This document shows positions 53,123 through 62,526 of a stretch of DNA of 64,000 bases, piece by piece. The notes under the pieces were generated by a model, which did not search any database, had not been told where the DNA came from, and was given only the letters and a program-made list of their open reading frames with translations. The translations under genes were made by a program, and so were the position numbers. This DNA comes from Alicyclobacillus tolerans (GTDB lineage: Bacteria; Bacillota; Bacilli; Alicyclobacillales; Alicyclobacillaceae). The first letter of the stretch is position 1. Each line of letters begins with the position of its first letter. The stretch covers positions 124,001 to 188,000 of the forward strand of contig NZ_JAJFNK010000002.1 in the NCBI RefSeq assembly GCF_021739485.1, given 5' to 3'.

Positions 53123-53953
53123 ATGAGCGGTACGATACGCGTTCGACATCGATTGTATGGGCAGTTGTGTGTTCTTATGTCCATCGCCTTGGTTTTTATT
53201 TACGCTGGCCTTCCCGCAGCAGTCCAATCGGTTGAGGCCTTTACGGCGCGCAATCTCGCATATGGAAGCGTGGGCAGCGACGTTTATGAATTGCAGCACC
53301 GCCTGCATTACCTAGGATATTACTGGGGGAAAATAGACGGGAAATTCGGTTGGGACACGTTTTGGGCCGTTCGCACCTTTCAGTATAACTTTGGTATGAA
53401 AGTTACCGGGTTTGTCGATATGGCGACGAAGATGAAGTTGGTGCAAGCGACCAAGAACTGGCACAATAACCCGGGATCCAATTCGACAAACACCAATCAC
53501 GGGAATCCTTCTGCACAAGCTGGAACTGCACCTTCCAACTCCGCGACGGGTGCCTCGGCCGCCGCGATGGCGTCAGCTCCGCCCGTGGTGAACGGAATAA
53601 CCCAATCTGACATGCAGTTGATGGCGCATGTGGTGTACGGAGAGGCCCGTGGGGAACCGTTTCGAGGGCAAGTAGCCATTGCAGCTGTGATCCTCAATCG
53701 GTTGCGGGATCCGCGTTTTCCGCACAGTATTCCAGCTATCATTTATCACCCAGGCGCGTTTACCTGCGTGCAAGATGGGCAAATGAACTTGCAACCCAAT
53801 GCTGAAGCCATGAAGGCCGTACTCGATGCAGTTCACGGTTGGGATCCTGCTCTGGGTGCCGTGTACTATTTCAACCCAGCGACGGCGACGAACCCGTGGA
53901 TCTGGTCAAGACCGCAGATTATCACCATCGGGCACCACATATTCTGTCGGTAA
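53123..53953 (+). CDS. sleB: Spore cortex-lytic enzyme SleB
   Basis: 276 residues. A signal peptide (LCVLMSIALVFIYAGLPAAV) is followed by a peptidoglycan-binding domain (GSDVYELQHRLHYLGYYWG; FGWDTFWAVRTFQYNFG), a Ser/Asn/Ala linker and the Hydrolase_2 domain (MAHVVYGEARGEPFRGQVAI with the catalytic Glu, HPGAFTCVQDGQM). It cleaves cortex peptidoglycan at muramic lactam during germination. ATG 53123 lies 11 bases after GGAAGGGG. ypeB follows, as in all Bacilli. Confidence 0.94.
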   Translation: MSGTIRVRHRLYGQLCVLMSIALVFIYAGLPAAVQSVEAFTARNLAYGSVGSDVYELQHRLHYLGYYWGKIDGKFGWDTFWAVRTFQYNFGMKVTGFVDMATKMKLVQATKNWHNNPGSNSTNTNHGNPSAQAGTAPSNSATGASAAAMASAPPVVNGITQSDMQLMAHVVYGEARGEPFRGQVAIAAVILNRLRDPRFPHSIPAIIYHPGAFTCVQDGQMNLQPNAEAMKAVLDAVHGWDPALGAVYYFNPATATNPWIWSRPQIITIGHHIFCR

Positions 53954-53973
53954 CGCAAGGAGGGGCTCTGGGA

Positions 53974-55287
53974 ATGATACACCGTGCGACATGGATAGCC
54001 ATCCCTGTAATCAGTGCCGTTGTGTTGGGCGCTGGACTGGGGTGGTGGGGGTACCTCGACCAGTACAGGCAACGCGAAGCTTTGGTGTCGGAAACAGAGG
54101 GCCAGTACGCGTCTGCTTTTCACGGTTTGGTGAGTGACGTCCACAACCTTCAAGGCGAGCTTGGAAAAACCGTGATCACCAATGACAACACTGCGTTTCA
54201 AGGCCGCCTGCGCGACATATGGCGCTTAAGTTTTGCAGCCCAATCAGAAATTGGAAAACTGCCTTTTGCACTTATGCCTATGCATCACATGCAGGAGTAT
54301 CTTTCCCAGGTGAGTACAAGCACCGAAGGTTGGATGAAGTCACAGGATAAACCGTCGAATGCAGGCGTTCATAAACAACTGCAAAAGTTTTACGACGAGT
54401 CGAACCAGCTTTCTTCGCAGCTGTCTCAACTTCAGGGCAAAGTGTTAGGCAACGACCTGCATTGGCTGGCGGCGCAGCAAGCCTTGAACAAGAAAAAAAC
54501 AGACAACCAAATCGTGGACGGTTTTCGGAAAATCGACACATCTGCGAGCAGCTTCGTTGAGTCCCAAGACAGTCCGAGTTCTTTGCAAAGAGGCCGAACG
54601 ATCGCTTTGGCCGGCCAAGCGGTCGTCAACGGTTCCACGGCTGTGAACAACGTCAAGAAGTTTGTTGGAGTACCGAACATCACGCGTGTCAGTGTTACAT
54701 CGACGCACAAAGGGGCGTACGTCAAGGACTACATTGTCACGGGAGATATTGCGTCTGGCAGTCTCTATGCCGTGGTCAGTCAAAATGGGGGCCATGTCTT
54801 GCAACTTGGCCTTGGTCACCAAGCCGTCAAAGGCAGCATAGACCTACTCGAGGCTCAGCAGAAGTCTCAGACCTGGCTGCAACAACGGGGCTTCGGCAAG
54901 GTCTCGGTGATGGACGCCAATGAATACGACCACACTGGATACTTTGTCTTTGCGCCGCTGTATGACAATGTACCGAACCTCAGTCAGGGGATTGTGGTGA
55001 AAGTGGCGCTCGACAGCGGTCAGGTCATCAGCTACGACGGCAGCAATTACTATTACTACCCCGTGCGAAACTTGCCCGCCCGAAAGTATACAGCGGCACA
55101 GTTGAAAGGCAAACTCAACCCTGCCATGCAAGTTCGCATGAGTCAAGACGTCATTTGTTTAGACGAAAACAACCATTACCAACCTGCGGTTGCGTTTTAC
55201 GGAACTTCAAACAAAGAGACCTATCGAGTATTCGTCAATGCCAATACCGGCAAAGAAATGACGATCGAACAGTTGACGAATCACTAA
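53974..55287 (+). CDS. ypeB: Germination protein YpeB
   Basis: 437 residues: one N-terminal membrane span (IPVISAVVLGAGLGWWGYL), a helical middle region, and PepSY-like beta domains at the C-terminus (NQSQG-type repeats such as YFVFAPLYDNVPNLSQGIVV). YpeB and SleB stabilise each other in the spore. ATG 53974 is 10 bases after AAGGAGG at the end of sleB. Confidence 0.92.
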   Translation: MIHRATWIAIPVISAVVLGAGLGWWGYLDQYRQREALVSETEGQYASAFHGLVSDVHNLQGELGKTVITNDNTAFQGRLRDIWRLSFAAQSEIGKLPFALMPMHHMQEYLSQVSTSTEGWMKSQDKPSNAGVHKQLQKFYDESNQLSSQLSQLQGKVLGNDLHWLAAQQALNKKKTDNQIVDGFRKIDTSASSFVESQDSPSSLQRGRTIALAGQAVVNGSTAVNNVKKFVGVPNITRVSVTSTHKGAYVKDYIVTGDIASGSLYAVVSQNGGHVLQLGLGHQAVKGSIDLLEAQQKSQTWLQQRGFGKVSVMDANEYDHTGYFVFAPLYDNVPNLSQGIVVKVALDSGQVISYDGSNYYYYPVRNLPARKYTAAQLKGKLNPAMQVRMSQDVICLDENNHYQPAVAFYGTSNKETYRVFVNANTGKEMTIEQLTNH

Positions 55288-55385
55288 CTCCACTTTGTTT
55301 AGGTCCAAAGCGCACTTCAGAAAAAGTTGGACATCTCTGCCTTGATTCAAGCATAGACTGTGGACAAAAAGAGGAGGCCATAGTC

Positions 55386-55886
55386 ATGCCAGCCGACAAA
55401 CAGGCTAAAAAATCCACTTGGAACCGCCTGATTGGCGAATTCGACAACGTGCTCATCCCGGTTGCACTCGGACTGCTGACGATGACGTTACTGGTTCAAG
55501 TGGCCGCAACAAATCCTGCGGTGCAAAGCCGTCTCGACCGTCTAGAGGGGCGGTTTTCCGCCGTTCCCACCCAAGTCATACCGCCGACGGTCAACTCGGA
55601 AACGGCTGCAGTTACACTTTATCTGTCCCCATCCACTGGGCAACACCCAAACGTCACGGTGTCTGTGAACGGAAAGCCGGTGGCCAACTTTACGAGTGCC
55701 AGCGCGCATTTGAATGTGAAAGAAGGCGATCGAATCACGTTGACTTCGACCGACCTGACCGGGCCGGTCTATATCACGGTCGACCACAACGACCCGAATT
55801 TGTTGTTTCCGGCCCCAGGACAAGTCGTGGAACTATCGCCCAATGACCCCACTGGGCAACTGCCGCCTGTGGAATTTACCCATTAA
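55386..55886 (+). CDS. Membrane-anchored hypothetical protein (166 aa)
   Basis: 166 residues, not recognised. A basic start (MPADKQAKKSTWNR), one span (VLIPVALGLLTMTLLVQVA) and an extracytoplasmic beta-rich domain (AAVTLYLSPSTGQHPNVTVS; VNGKPVANFTSASAHLNVKE). ATG 55386 lies behind AGGAGG. It takes the place of ypfA/ypfB found here in B. subtilis. It may be an exported wall or spore-envelope protein; that is inference from topology and neighbours. Confidence 0.7.
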   Translation: MPADKQAKKSTWNRLIGEFDNVLIPVALGLLTMTLLVQVAATNPAVQSRLDRLEGRFSAVPTQVIPPTVNSETAAVTLYLSPSTGQHPNVTVSVNGKPVANFTSASAHLNVKEGDRITLTSTDLTGPVYITVDHNDPNLLFPAPGQVVELSPNDPTGQLPPVEFTH

Positions 55887-56002
55887 CTCTACTTCTTGCA
55901 CAGCGCTTCCACCCTATGCTAGTATGATCCTGTAACAACGGCCTTGGTCCTGCTGGGTAACCTGCATCTGCACTGGGTGTTCGAAACGTAGGCGCTGTGA
56001 AG

Positions 56003-56031
56003 GCGGGCTGATGGCCTGCTTTTTGATTTTT
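56003..56031 (+). terminator. Terminator or attenuator just before cmk
   Basis: GCGGGC at 56003-56008 pairs with GCCTGC at 56014-56019 (one G-T pair) around a 5-base loop, then TTTTTGATTTTTG. It lies about 80 bases after a TATGAT element (55924-55929). Confidence 0.6.
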
Positions 56032-56067
56032 GTTTGTCAAGCGCAGCAAAGGGTTGGGGGAACGTGT

Positions 56068-56745
56068 GTGGACCGCATCACGATTGCCATTGACGGTCCG
56101 GCAGGTGCCGGAAAGAGCACTGTGGCCAAAGAAGTAGCAAAAAGACTGGGGATTTCATACATAGACACAGGTGCCATGTATCGGGGTGCAGCCTGGTTGG
56201 TGGTTCAACACGAAGTCACTGCCTCGGATGAGGCCGCTGTCGTCCACCTCATGGACAGCCACTCGCTGCACTTTGAGGCCCGTGATCATGGGGGGTTCGA
56301 GGTGTTTGCCGATGGAGAGCCCATCGCGGCCCAACTTCGAACGCCGGAAGTATCCGATGTCGTTTCACAAATATCGGCGCTTCCTAAAGTTCGGGACCTC
56401 ATGACAAAGTGGTTTAGGGAATTTAGTCGTCGACATTCGGTGGTCATGGATGGGCGGGACATAGGGACGGTGGTCCTTCCGGATGCAACCGTAAAAATTT
56501 TTTTAACCGCCGATTTGGATGAGCGCACCCGGCGAAGAGCGGAGGAATTTGATAAAAAGGGCTACGACGTGTCTTGGTCGCAACTCAAGTCGGATATCGA
56601 GCAAAGGGATGCCCGTGATTCGTCCAGGGAAGTGGCTCCGCTTCGGCCCGCCGCAGATGCCCATTACATCGATTCTACCGGTCGCTCGGTGTCCGAAGTT
56701 GTTCAAGACATTTTGAATGTCGTTGAGCAGGTGTCGTATGATTGA
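56068..56745 (+). CDS. cmk: Cytidylate kinase
   Basis: 225 residues. P-loop IAIDGPAGAGKST, NMP-binding region YIDTGAMYRG, MDGRDIGTVVLPDA and REVAPLRPAADA in the lid are typical. It phosphorylates CMP and dCMP. GTG 56068 follows GGGGGAACG; the frame is open further upstream but without a fitting start. Its stop overlaps plsC. Confidence 0.95.
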   Translation: MDRITIAIDGPAGAGKSTVAKEVAKRLGISYIDTGAMYRGAAWLVVQHEVTASDEAAVVHLMDSHSLHFEARDHGGFEVFADGEPIAAQLRTPEVSDVVSQISALPKVRDLMTKWFREFSRRHSVVMDGRDIGTVVLPDATVKIFLTADLDERTRRRAEEFDKKGYDVSWSQLKSDIEQRDARDSSREVAPLRPAADAHYIDSTGRSVSEVVQDILNVVEQVSYD

Positions 56746-57340
56746 GGTTTTCGATCCGGATTCACATTGGTTTTTTCGTTTGGCAAAAAGAGTGGCGACC
56801 GAATTTTTTCGATTTTCTTTCCGTTGGAAAGTCGTTGGTGCGCACCATGTTCCAGATACCGGTCCCATCATCATCAGCAGCAATCACATTCACTACCTGG
56901 ACCCACCTGCGATTGGCGCCAGCATTCGCCGGGCGACCTCTTTTATGGCGAAAGAGGAACTGTTTCGGAACCGGTGGATTGGCAATATGCTGCGCATCTT
57001 AGGCGCGTTTCCAGTACGGCGCGGTACCAGTGATAAGGCGGCCATCAAATACGCATTGGCAGTCCCTGCAAATGGACACTGTTTGACCGTATTCCCGGAA
57101 GGCCACCGTTCCAAGGACGGCAAATTGGCCAAAGGCCTTACGGGGGTTGCTTTTATTGCACGTAAGGCGAATTGTCCGATTGTGCCTGCTGCCGTCATTG
57201 GACCCTATCGGTTTCGTAAGCCTCTCACCGTTCGCTTTGGGGCACCCATCTTTGTCAATCCGGACGACACCAATGAGTCGCTGCTGGAACGGATTATGCA
57301 GCAAATCCAGTTATTGCTGGATGAGGGGCATGCGCTGTGA
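56738..57340 (+). CDS. plsC: 1-acyl-sn-glycerol-3-phosphate acyltransferase
   Basis: 200 residues. The acyltransferase motifs are SNHIHYLDPP (HX4D), FPVRRGTSDK, FPEGHRSKDG and PIVPAAVIGP. It makes phosphatidic acid from lysophosphatidate at the membrane. ATG 56738 overlaps the cmk stop by 8 bases and follows GAGCAGGTG. The combination cmk-plsC-S1 is common in Firmicutes. Confidence 0.92.
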   Translation: MIEVFDPDSHWFFRLAKRVATEFFRFSFRWKVVGAHHVPDTGPIIISSNHIHYLDPPAIGASIRRATSFMAKEELFRNRWIGNMLRILGAFPVRRGTSDKAAIKYALAVPANGHCLTVFPEGHRSKDGKLAKGLTGVAFIARKANCPIVPAAVIGPYRFRKPLTVRFGAPIFVNPDDTNESLLERIMQQIQLLLDEGHAL

Positions 57341-57648
57341 ACCAAACTTTGTGGGAGGACGCGATTGTCTATGCTGCGTTGATATTGGCGGTCTTTTTGT
57401 ACAGTGGGTCTCTGTATCGGGGCATGTATGAGAGAAAAGGCCAAAATGCTGCTCGCAAATTCGCATGGGGGTTTCGGACTTATTCCATACTATGGTTGAC
57501 TTATGTTACGGTTGTCGGGTGCCTGCACCAGCTGGGCATGCTGCCAAAGGCATTGACATATGCGTTGATTGCATTAGCTGTCGCGGCCTTCATCTTTGGA
57601 ATGATTCGCTTGCGCCGTGCCATGCGGCACGAGCAACCACCGAACTGA
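57337..57648 (+). CDS. Small membrane protein (103 aa)
   Basis: 103 residues with three hydrophobic helices (IVYAALILAVFLYSGSLY, YSILWLTYVTVVGCLHQLG, ALTYALIALAVAAFIFGMI) and a basic end. GTG 57337 overlaps the plsC stop (GTGA), so it is coupled to phospholipid synthesis genes. No family is recognised. Confidence 0.7.
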   Translation: MNQTLWEDAIVYAALILAVFLYSGSLYRGMYERKGQNAARKFAWGFRTYSILWLTYVTVVGCLHQLGMLPKALTYALIALAVAAFIFGMIRLRRAMRHEQPPN

Positions 57649-57715
57649 GGGTTATCCGGCGGGTTGGGCAGAAAATTAACGCACCTGATAAATGTTGGTC
57701 TGAGGAGGGCTCTTT

Positions 57716-58891
57716 ATGTCAGAGGATTTACGGGAAATGTTAAACGAGTCTACACTGGAAGCAGGGTCTGTTGTCACGGGTCGCGTGACAGCGATTGATG
57801 ACAAAAAGGTCACGATGGACATCGGCTATAAGTTCGAAGGCATTGTACCCATTCGGGAAATTTCCGCACTGCGCGTTGGGCATCCCAACGAAGTCGTCAA
57901 CGTCGGGGACGAATTGAAAGTGGCCGTCATTAAAATCGACGAAGAAGCCGGCGCTGTCATCTTGTCTAAGCGACAGGCCGATGCCAAAGACGCATGGCAG
58001 GACCTGCAAGAGAAATTCGAACAACAGCAAGCCTTTGATGTCGAAGTCAAAGACGTTGTCAAGGGTGGTTTGGTTGCGGATGTAGGGGTTCGCGGTTTCA
58101 TTCCAGCTTCACTCGTGGACCGTCGGTTCGTCGACGACTTGTCTCAGTATAAAGGCAAGACCTTGAGGGTTCGGGTGGTCGAAATGGACCCGGAAAACAA
58201 CAAGTTGATCTTGTCCCGAAAAGCCGTCTTAGAAGACGAAGCCAAACAGGCCCAAGAGCACGTCATGGAGTCTCTCCAGGAGGGCGAGGTCGTCGAGGGC
58301 ACTGTTCAACGTATTGCCGATTTTGGCGTATTCGTCGATGTCGGCGGAGTGGATGGCCTGGTCCACATCTCGGAATTGGCTTGGCATCATGTCGAGCGCC
58401 CAGAAGAAGTCGTTCAACCTGGAGATAAGGTGAACGTACGAGTTTTGCGCGTCGACCCTTCCTCAGGACGCGTATCGCTTTCCATGAAAGAGGCACAGCC
58501 GAGTCCATGGGACCAGTTTTCCGGCGAGTTTCAACCTGGGGATGTCGTCACTGGAACCGTTCGCCGCTTAGTGGACTTCGGTGCATTTGTCGAATTGAAA
58601 CCCGGCCTCGAAGGACTGGTGCACGTGTCGCAAATCTCACACCAGCACGTAGCGAAGCCGAGTGACGTGCTTGAAGAAGGACAGGAAGTTGAAGTGAGGA
58701 TTCTGTCCATCGATCCGTCTCAGCAACGGATTGCCCTGTCCATTAAGGATGCGGGATACGAACCGGCCCCCCAACCTCAACAGCCGCAACGGGCTCGCCG
58801 CGACACACCGCGGGTCAGCGATAAGCAGACGGAAACCAGCGGAACAGGGGCGACTTTAGGCGATTTGTTCGGAGACTTGTTTAAGCGGTAA
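57716..58891 (+). CDS. ypfD: S1-domain RNA-binding protein (YpfD/RpsA-like)
   Basis: 391 residues with four S1 motifs, starting near residues 16, 104, 186 and 275 (GSVVTGRVTAIDDKKVTMDI; GLVADVGVRGFIPASLV; GTVQRIADFGVFVDVGGVDG; GTVRRLVDFGAFVELKPGLE). The tail is basic and Gln/Pro-rich. Firmicutes S1 homologues are shorter than the six-domain E. coli protein. ATG 57716 lies behind GAGGAGGG. A terminator follows at 58928-58960. Confidence 0.92.
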   Translation: MSEDLREMLNESTLEAGSVVTGRVTAIDDKKVTMDIGYKFEGIVPIREISALRVGHPNEVVNVGDELKVAVIKIDEEAGAVILSKRQADAKDAWQDLQEKFEQQQAFDVEVKDVVKGGLVADVGVRGFIPASLVDRRFVDDLSQYKGKTLRVRVVEMDPENNKLILSRKAVLEDEAKQAQEHVMESLQEGEVVEGTVQRIADFGVFVDVGGVDGLVHISELAWHHVERPEEVVQPGDKVNVRVLRVDPSSGRVSLSMKEAQPSPWDQFSGEFQPGDVVTGTVRRLVDFGAFVELKPGLEGLVHVSQISHQHVAKPSDVLEEGQEVEVRILSIDPSQQRIALSIKDAGYEPAPQPQQPQRARRDTPRVSDKQTETSGTGATLGDLFGDLFKR

Positions 58892-58927
58892 GCGCAGGAC
58901 CCTTCACAAAGTGAATCGTAGAGACTT

Positions 58928-58960
58928 GAGACCGGACCCAAACGGAGTCCGGTCTCTTTC
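58928..58960 (+). terminator. Terminator after the S1 gene
   Basis: GAGACCGGAC at 58928-58937 pairs perfectly with GTCCGGTCTC at 58947-58956, then TTTC. The T-run is short. Confidence 0.75.
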
Positions 58961-59025
58961 TGCGTGGATAAGGGATGATGGTCAGGGCAACCTGAAAACA
59001 AAGTTGTAAAAGGGGAGTTTGCAAA

Positions 59026-59658
59026 GTGGAGTCCTTGTACCCGTCCTTGTTGGCGGCCATTGCGACGGTTATCCTGGGTGACCGGGTTCCTCATCTGGCA
59101 CCAAGGCGTTTTGGAGCATTGACGTCATTGTCTGCTTTACTTTATACTGTTTCTCTGTTTGTTCACTTTCTCGTACCGGAAAACCGCAGTTACCTTTGGG
59201 TGACTGTGTCTTGGTGCGTTTGGATTGTCATTTGGGCGTCTGGTCGAGGAATGTTTGTGCTCCCTAAATCGCTGGCGATCGCTTCTGCGCTGAGTTGGCT
59301 TCAGTTTCGCTGGTCCACGTGGTATCCCTTTGTAACTTGGCATGGCGTTCCTGTTGAGTACGTCGCGTGCGGCGTCTGGTTTTTACTGGTTCAGGGGCTG
59401 TGCAGGAGTTTTGTGACCAAAGCGGTTGTTTCGGCACAGAGTGTACTCATGGTCATATTTTGCTCCGGCGCGTTCGCAGTGGGAGCAAGCCATGACCCCC
59501 TGGTGTTTGGCTCCTTGAAAGGCTCTATGGAGACTTTTACGTTAAACGTCTTCTGGGTGACGCTGTCACTTTGGATGGGTTCCGAAGCCGTGATTTCCTG
59601 GCTGACAAAAATCCAACTCTTCGGGTTCAATCGGTCATTTGACGGAAATCATGTTTAA
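59026..59658 (+). CDS. YphA-like multispan membrane protein
   Basis: 210 residues, about six spans (TSLSALLYTVSLFVHFLV, VTVSWCVWIVIWASG, YVACGVWFLLVQGL, SVLMVIFCSGAFAVGA, LNVFWVTLSLWMGSEAV). Size, topology and place between the S1 gene and der-gpsA agree with B. subtilis YphA; the sequence match could not be tested. GTG 59026 follows GGGGAG. Function unknown. Confidence 0.65.
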   Translation: MESLYPSLLAAIATVILGDRVPHLAPRRFGALTSLSALLYTVSLFVHFLVPENRSYLWVTVSWCVWIVIWASGRGMFVLPKSLAIASALSWLQFRWSTWYPFVTWHGVPVEYVACGVWFLLVQGLCRSFVTKAVVSAQSVLMVIFCSGAFAVGASHDPLVFGSLKGSMETFTLNVFWVTLSLWMGSEAVISWLTKIQLFGFNRSFDGNHV

Positions 59659-59704
59659 AGACATAATGAAATAATGACAATCTCTTAGGTCAGGAGAGGT
59701 GTAA

Positions 59705-61099
59705 GTGCCCCGCATTAAGAGCGTTCGAACAGGGTCTCTTGCCGAGGAATTGGAGTTGTCCCCCGGCGATGAGATTTTAAAAATAAATGGTCAAGCGATT
59801 AAGGATATTGTGGACGTACAGTTTGCCGTTGCAGTGGAAGATATGGAACTCGAAGTTAAAAAGCAAGACGGTGAAGTCTGGATTCTCGAAGTGGAAAAGA
59901 GTTATGACGAAGACCTAGGGGTTGAATGGGAAAACCCTACCGTAGACAAAGTCCGTCTTTGCCACAACAAATGTGTGTTTTGCTTTGTCGATCAAATTCC
60001 GACCAACATGCGTCAAACGCTGAATATTCGCGACGATGACTACCGGTTATCGTTTTTGCATGGAAACTTCGTCACCCTTACGAACGTGAGCGACGAGGAA
60101 ATCAAGCGGATTGCGGATTTGAAAATGTCACCGCTGAACGTGTCGGTTCATACCACGAACCCGCACCTTCGCGTGCGCATGCTGGTCAACAAGCGGTCCG
60201 GCGAGATCCTCCGCCAAATTGCGTACTTGGCCGAACGCGGCATTGAAATGAATACCCAGATTGTCCTTTGTCCCGGGTGGAATGACGGAGAAGAACTCGA
60301 TCGGACCATTCGCGACTTGTACCCTTTTTACCCGGCTGTACGGACTTTGTCTGTTGTCCCTGTAGGCTTGACTAAACACCGCCGGGGCCTCATGTCGATG
60401 CGCCCCAACACGCCGGAGGAAGCCCGACGCGTTGTGGAACAGGTGAACCGCTGGCAAGAAAAACTTTATCCAGAGTTAGGTGCCGCTTTTGTGCACATTG
60501 CCGATGAGTTTTACGTGCTTGCGGACATGGATGTGCCTGATGCCAAGTACTACGACGACTTTGCTCAGACGGAAAACGGCGTCGGTGTCATCCGGACGTT
60601 CCTGGATGAGTTAACGGAAATTGAAAAGCGCGTTCCAAGTAAGGTTTATGGCAATTCGCGGAAAGTCGCAGTTGTGACTTCTGTCTCGGCTCAGAAAGTA
60701 ATCCGGAATTCTTTAATGCAGTTGGAAAGAGTGCCAAATTTGGAGTACGACGTGATTGCGGTGGCGAACAACTTTTACGGTCATCATGTCACGGTCGCCG
60801 GATTGATCACGGGTCAGGACATCGTTCATCAACTCAAGGACAAAGTGCAAGGTGTAGATACGGTGTTGATTCCGGACATCATGTTAAAGGACGACGAGGA
60901 TTTATTCCTCGACGACTACACCGTGCAGCAGGTACACCGTGAACTCGGCGTCTCTGTCACGGTAGTGCCCGCAACGGCTACCGGTTTAATGTTCGGCGTA
61001 CTCGGTTACACCCAGTCACTGCCGCCGCGGCGCCGCTATGAGGCGACTTTAAGAGACGTTGAGAACCCCGCCGGTCGGAGAGATAAAGTTCCCGTTTAA
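59705..61099 (+). CDS. DUF512 radical SAM/PDZ protein
   Basis: 464 residues. A PDZ-like N-terminus (SLAEELELSPGDEILKINGQ), then a radical SAM-like part with CHNKCVFCFVDQIP (CxxxCxxC), followed by the DUF512 region (RGLMSMRPNTPEEARRVV; HIADEFYVLADMDVP). Conserved in Firmicutes next to der; the reaction is not known. GTG 59705 lies behind AGGAGAGG. Confidence 0.9.
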   Translation: MPRIKSVRTGSLAEELELSPGDEILKINGQAIKDIVDVQFAVAVEDMELEVKKQDGEVWILEVEKSYDEDLGVEWENPTVDKVRLCHNKCVFCFVDQIPTNMRQTLNIRDDDYRLSFLHGNFVTLTNVSDEEIKRIADLKMSPLNVSVHTTNPHLRVRMLVNKRSGEILRQIAYLAERGIEMNTQIVLCPGWNDGEELDRTIRDLYPFYPAVRTLSVVPVGLTKHRRGLMSMRPNTPEEARRVVEQVNRWQEKLYPELGAAFVHIADEFYVLADMDVPDAKYYDDFAQTENGVGVIRTFLDELTEIEKRVPSKVYGNSRKVAVVTSVSAQKVIRNSLMQLERVPNLEYDVIAVANNFYGHHVTVAGLITGQDIVHQLKDKVQGVDTVLIPDIMLKDDEDLFLDDYTVQQVHRELGVSVTVVPATATGLMFGVLGYTQSLPPRRRYEATLRDVENPAGRRDKVPV

Positions 61100-61189
61100 T
61101 GTTCAACCCTGTGCTCGCGGCAGGAGAAAGTACCGCCGTCATTGACCTGCAGTGTGCAATTCAGAAACCGCCAAGAATGGAATGAGCGT

Positions 61190-62503
61190 ATGGCACTACC
61201 AGTTGTCGCAATCGTTGGAAGAGCGAATGTCGGGAAGTCCACCCTGTTTAACCGCCTAGTCGGGCAAAGGATTTCCATCGTCGAAAATAAGCCGGGCGTG
61301 ACGCGGGATCGCATCTATGCCAAAGCAGATTGGAACGGCCGTTTTTTTCACGTCATTGATACGGGCGGCATCGAACTCAATGAAGCTGACGAGTTTGTCA
61401 ACCTGATTCGGGTTCAAGCTGAATTGGCCATTGACGAAGCGGACGCGATTGTCCTGGTCGTTGACGGCCGGGAAGGACTCTTGTCGTCCGACCGGGATGT
61501 CGCGGAGTTGTTGCGTCGTTCCGGGAAACCCATTATCGTGGGCGTCAACAAATTGGACCACCCGAATCACCTGACAGCCGTCTATGAGTTTTATGAAATG
61601 GGTTTCGAACAGGTGATTGGGATTTCTGCCGAACACGGCAGCGGCACAGGCGATCTTTTGGATGCTGTCGTGGATGCACTGCCGTCTGCCGAGGACACGC
61701 AATACGAAGAAGATGTCATTCGGATCTCGTTGATTGGCCGGCCCAACGTGGGCAAGTCATCCTTGATCAATGCACTCGTGGGCGGAGAACGGGTTATGGT
61801 CAGCAACATTGCAGGAACCACTCGCGACGCGATCGATACGCCATTGGAATTGGATGGGCAATCCTATGTCCTTGTGGATACCGCAGGATTGCGCCGCCGT
61901 GGCAAGGTGTATGAAAACATTGAGAAGTACAGCGTACTGCGCGCCCTGCGGGCCATCGAACGTTCCGACGTCGTCTTTGTCGTTCTAGACGGGCACTCAG
62001 GGATTACGGAGCAAGACAAGCGAGTTGCTGGGTACGCCTTGGACGCGGGCCGCGCAGTTGGAGTTATTGTGAATAAATGGGATATCGTGGAGAAAGACGA
62101 CAAAACGGCTCACCAGTTTGAACAGCGCATTCGAGACGAGTTTCCATTTATGCGTTGGGCCCCTGTCGTGTTTGTTTCGGCTTTGACTAAGCAGAGAACG
62201 CATCGAATCTTGCCGATGGCCAAAGAACTCGCTGAGTCCCATGCCATGAGAATTTCGACATCGACACTCAATTCCGTGATTCAGGACGCCACAGCGAGCG
62301 TTGCGCCTCCGTCGGACAAAGGACGCAAACTCCGACTCTATTACGCGACACAGGTGTCCGTGAAACCGCCGACGTTCGCTCTATTTGTGAACGACGCAGA
62401 ATTAATGCATTTCTCGTACTTGCGGTACTTGGAGAACCAACTGCGGTCGGCCTTTGGCTTTGAGGGAACTCCACTTCGATTTGTGACGCGCAACAAATCT
62501 TAA
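61190..62503 (+). CDS. der: Ribosome assembly GTPase Der
   Basis: 437 residues with two GTPase domains in tandem (GRANVGKST and DTGG, NKLD; then GRPNVGKSS, DTAG, NKWD) and a C-terminal KH-like domain (LRLYYATQVSVKPPTFALF). It is required for 50S subunit maturation. ATG 61190 follows GGAATGAG; the open frame to 61142 lacks a site. Confidence 0.96.
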   Translation: MALPVVAIVGRANVGKSTLFNRLVGQRISIVENKPGVTRDRIYAKADWNGRFFHVIDTGGIELNEADEFVNLIRVQAELAIDEADAIVLVVDGREGLLSSDRDVAELLRRSGKPIIVGVNKLDHPNHLTAVYEFYEMGFEQVIGISAEHGSGTGDLLDAVVDALPSAEDTQYEEDVIRISLIGRPNVGKSSLINALVGGERVMVSNIAGTTRDAIDTPLELDGQSYVLVDTAGLRRRGKVYENIEKYSVLRALRAIERSDVVFVVLDGHSGITEQDKRVAGYALDAGRAVGVIVNKWDIVEKDDKTAHQFEQRIRDEFPFMRWAPVVFVSALTKQRTHRILPMAKELAESHAMRISTSTLNSVIQDATASVAPPSDKGRKLRLYYATQVSVKPPTFALFVNDAELMHFSYLRYLENQLRSAFGFEGTPLRFVTRNKS

Positions 62504-62526
62504 CGGGTTTATGGTGGGAGGATGCC

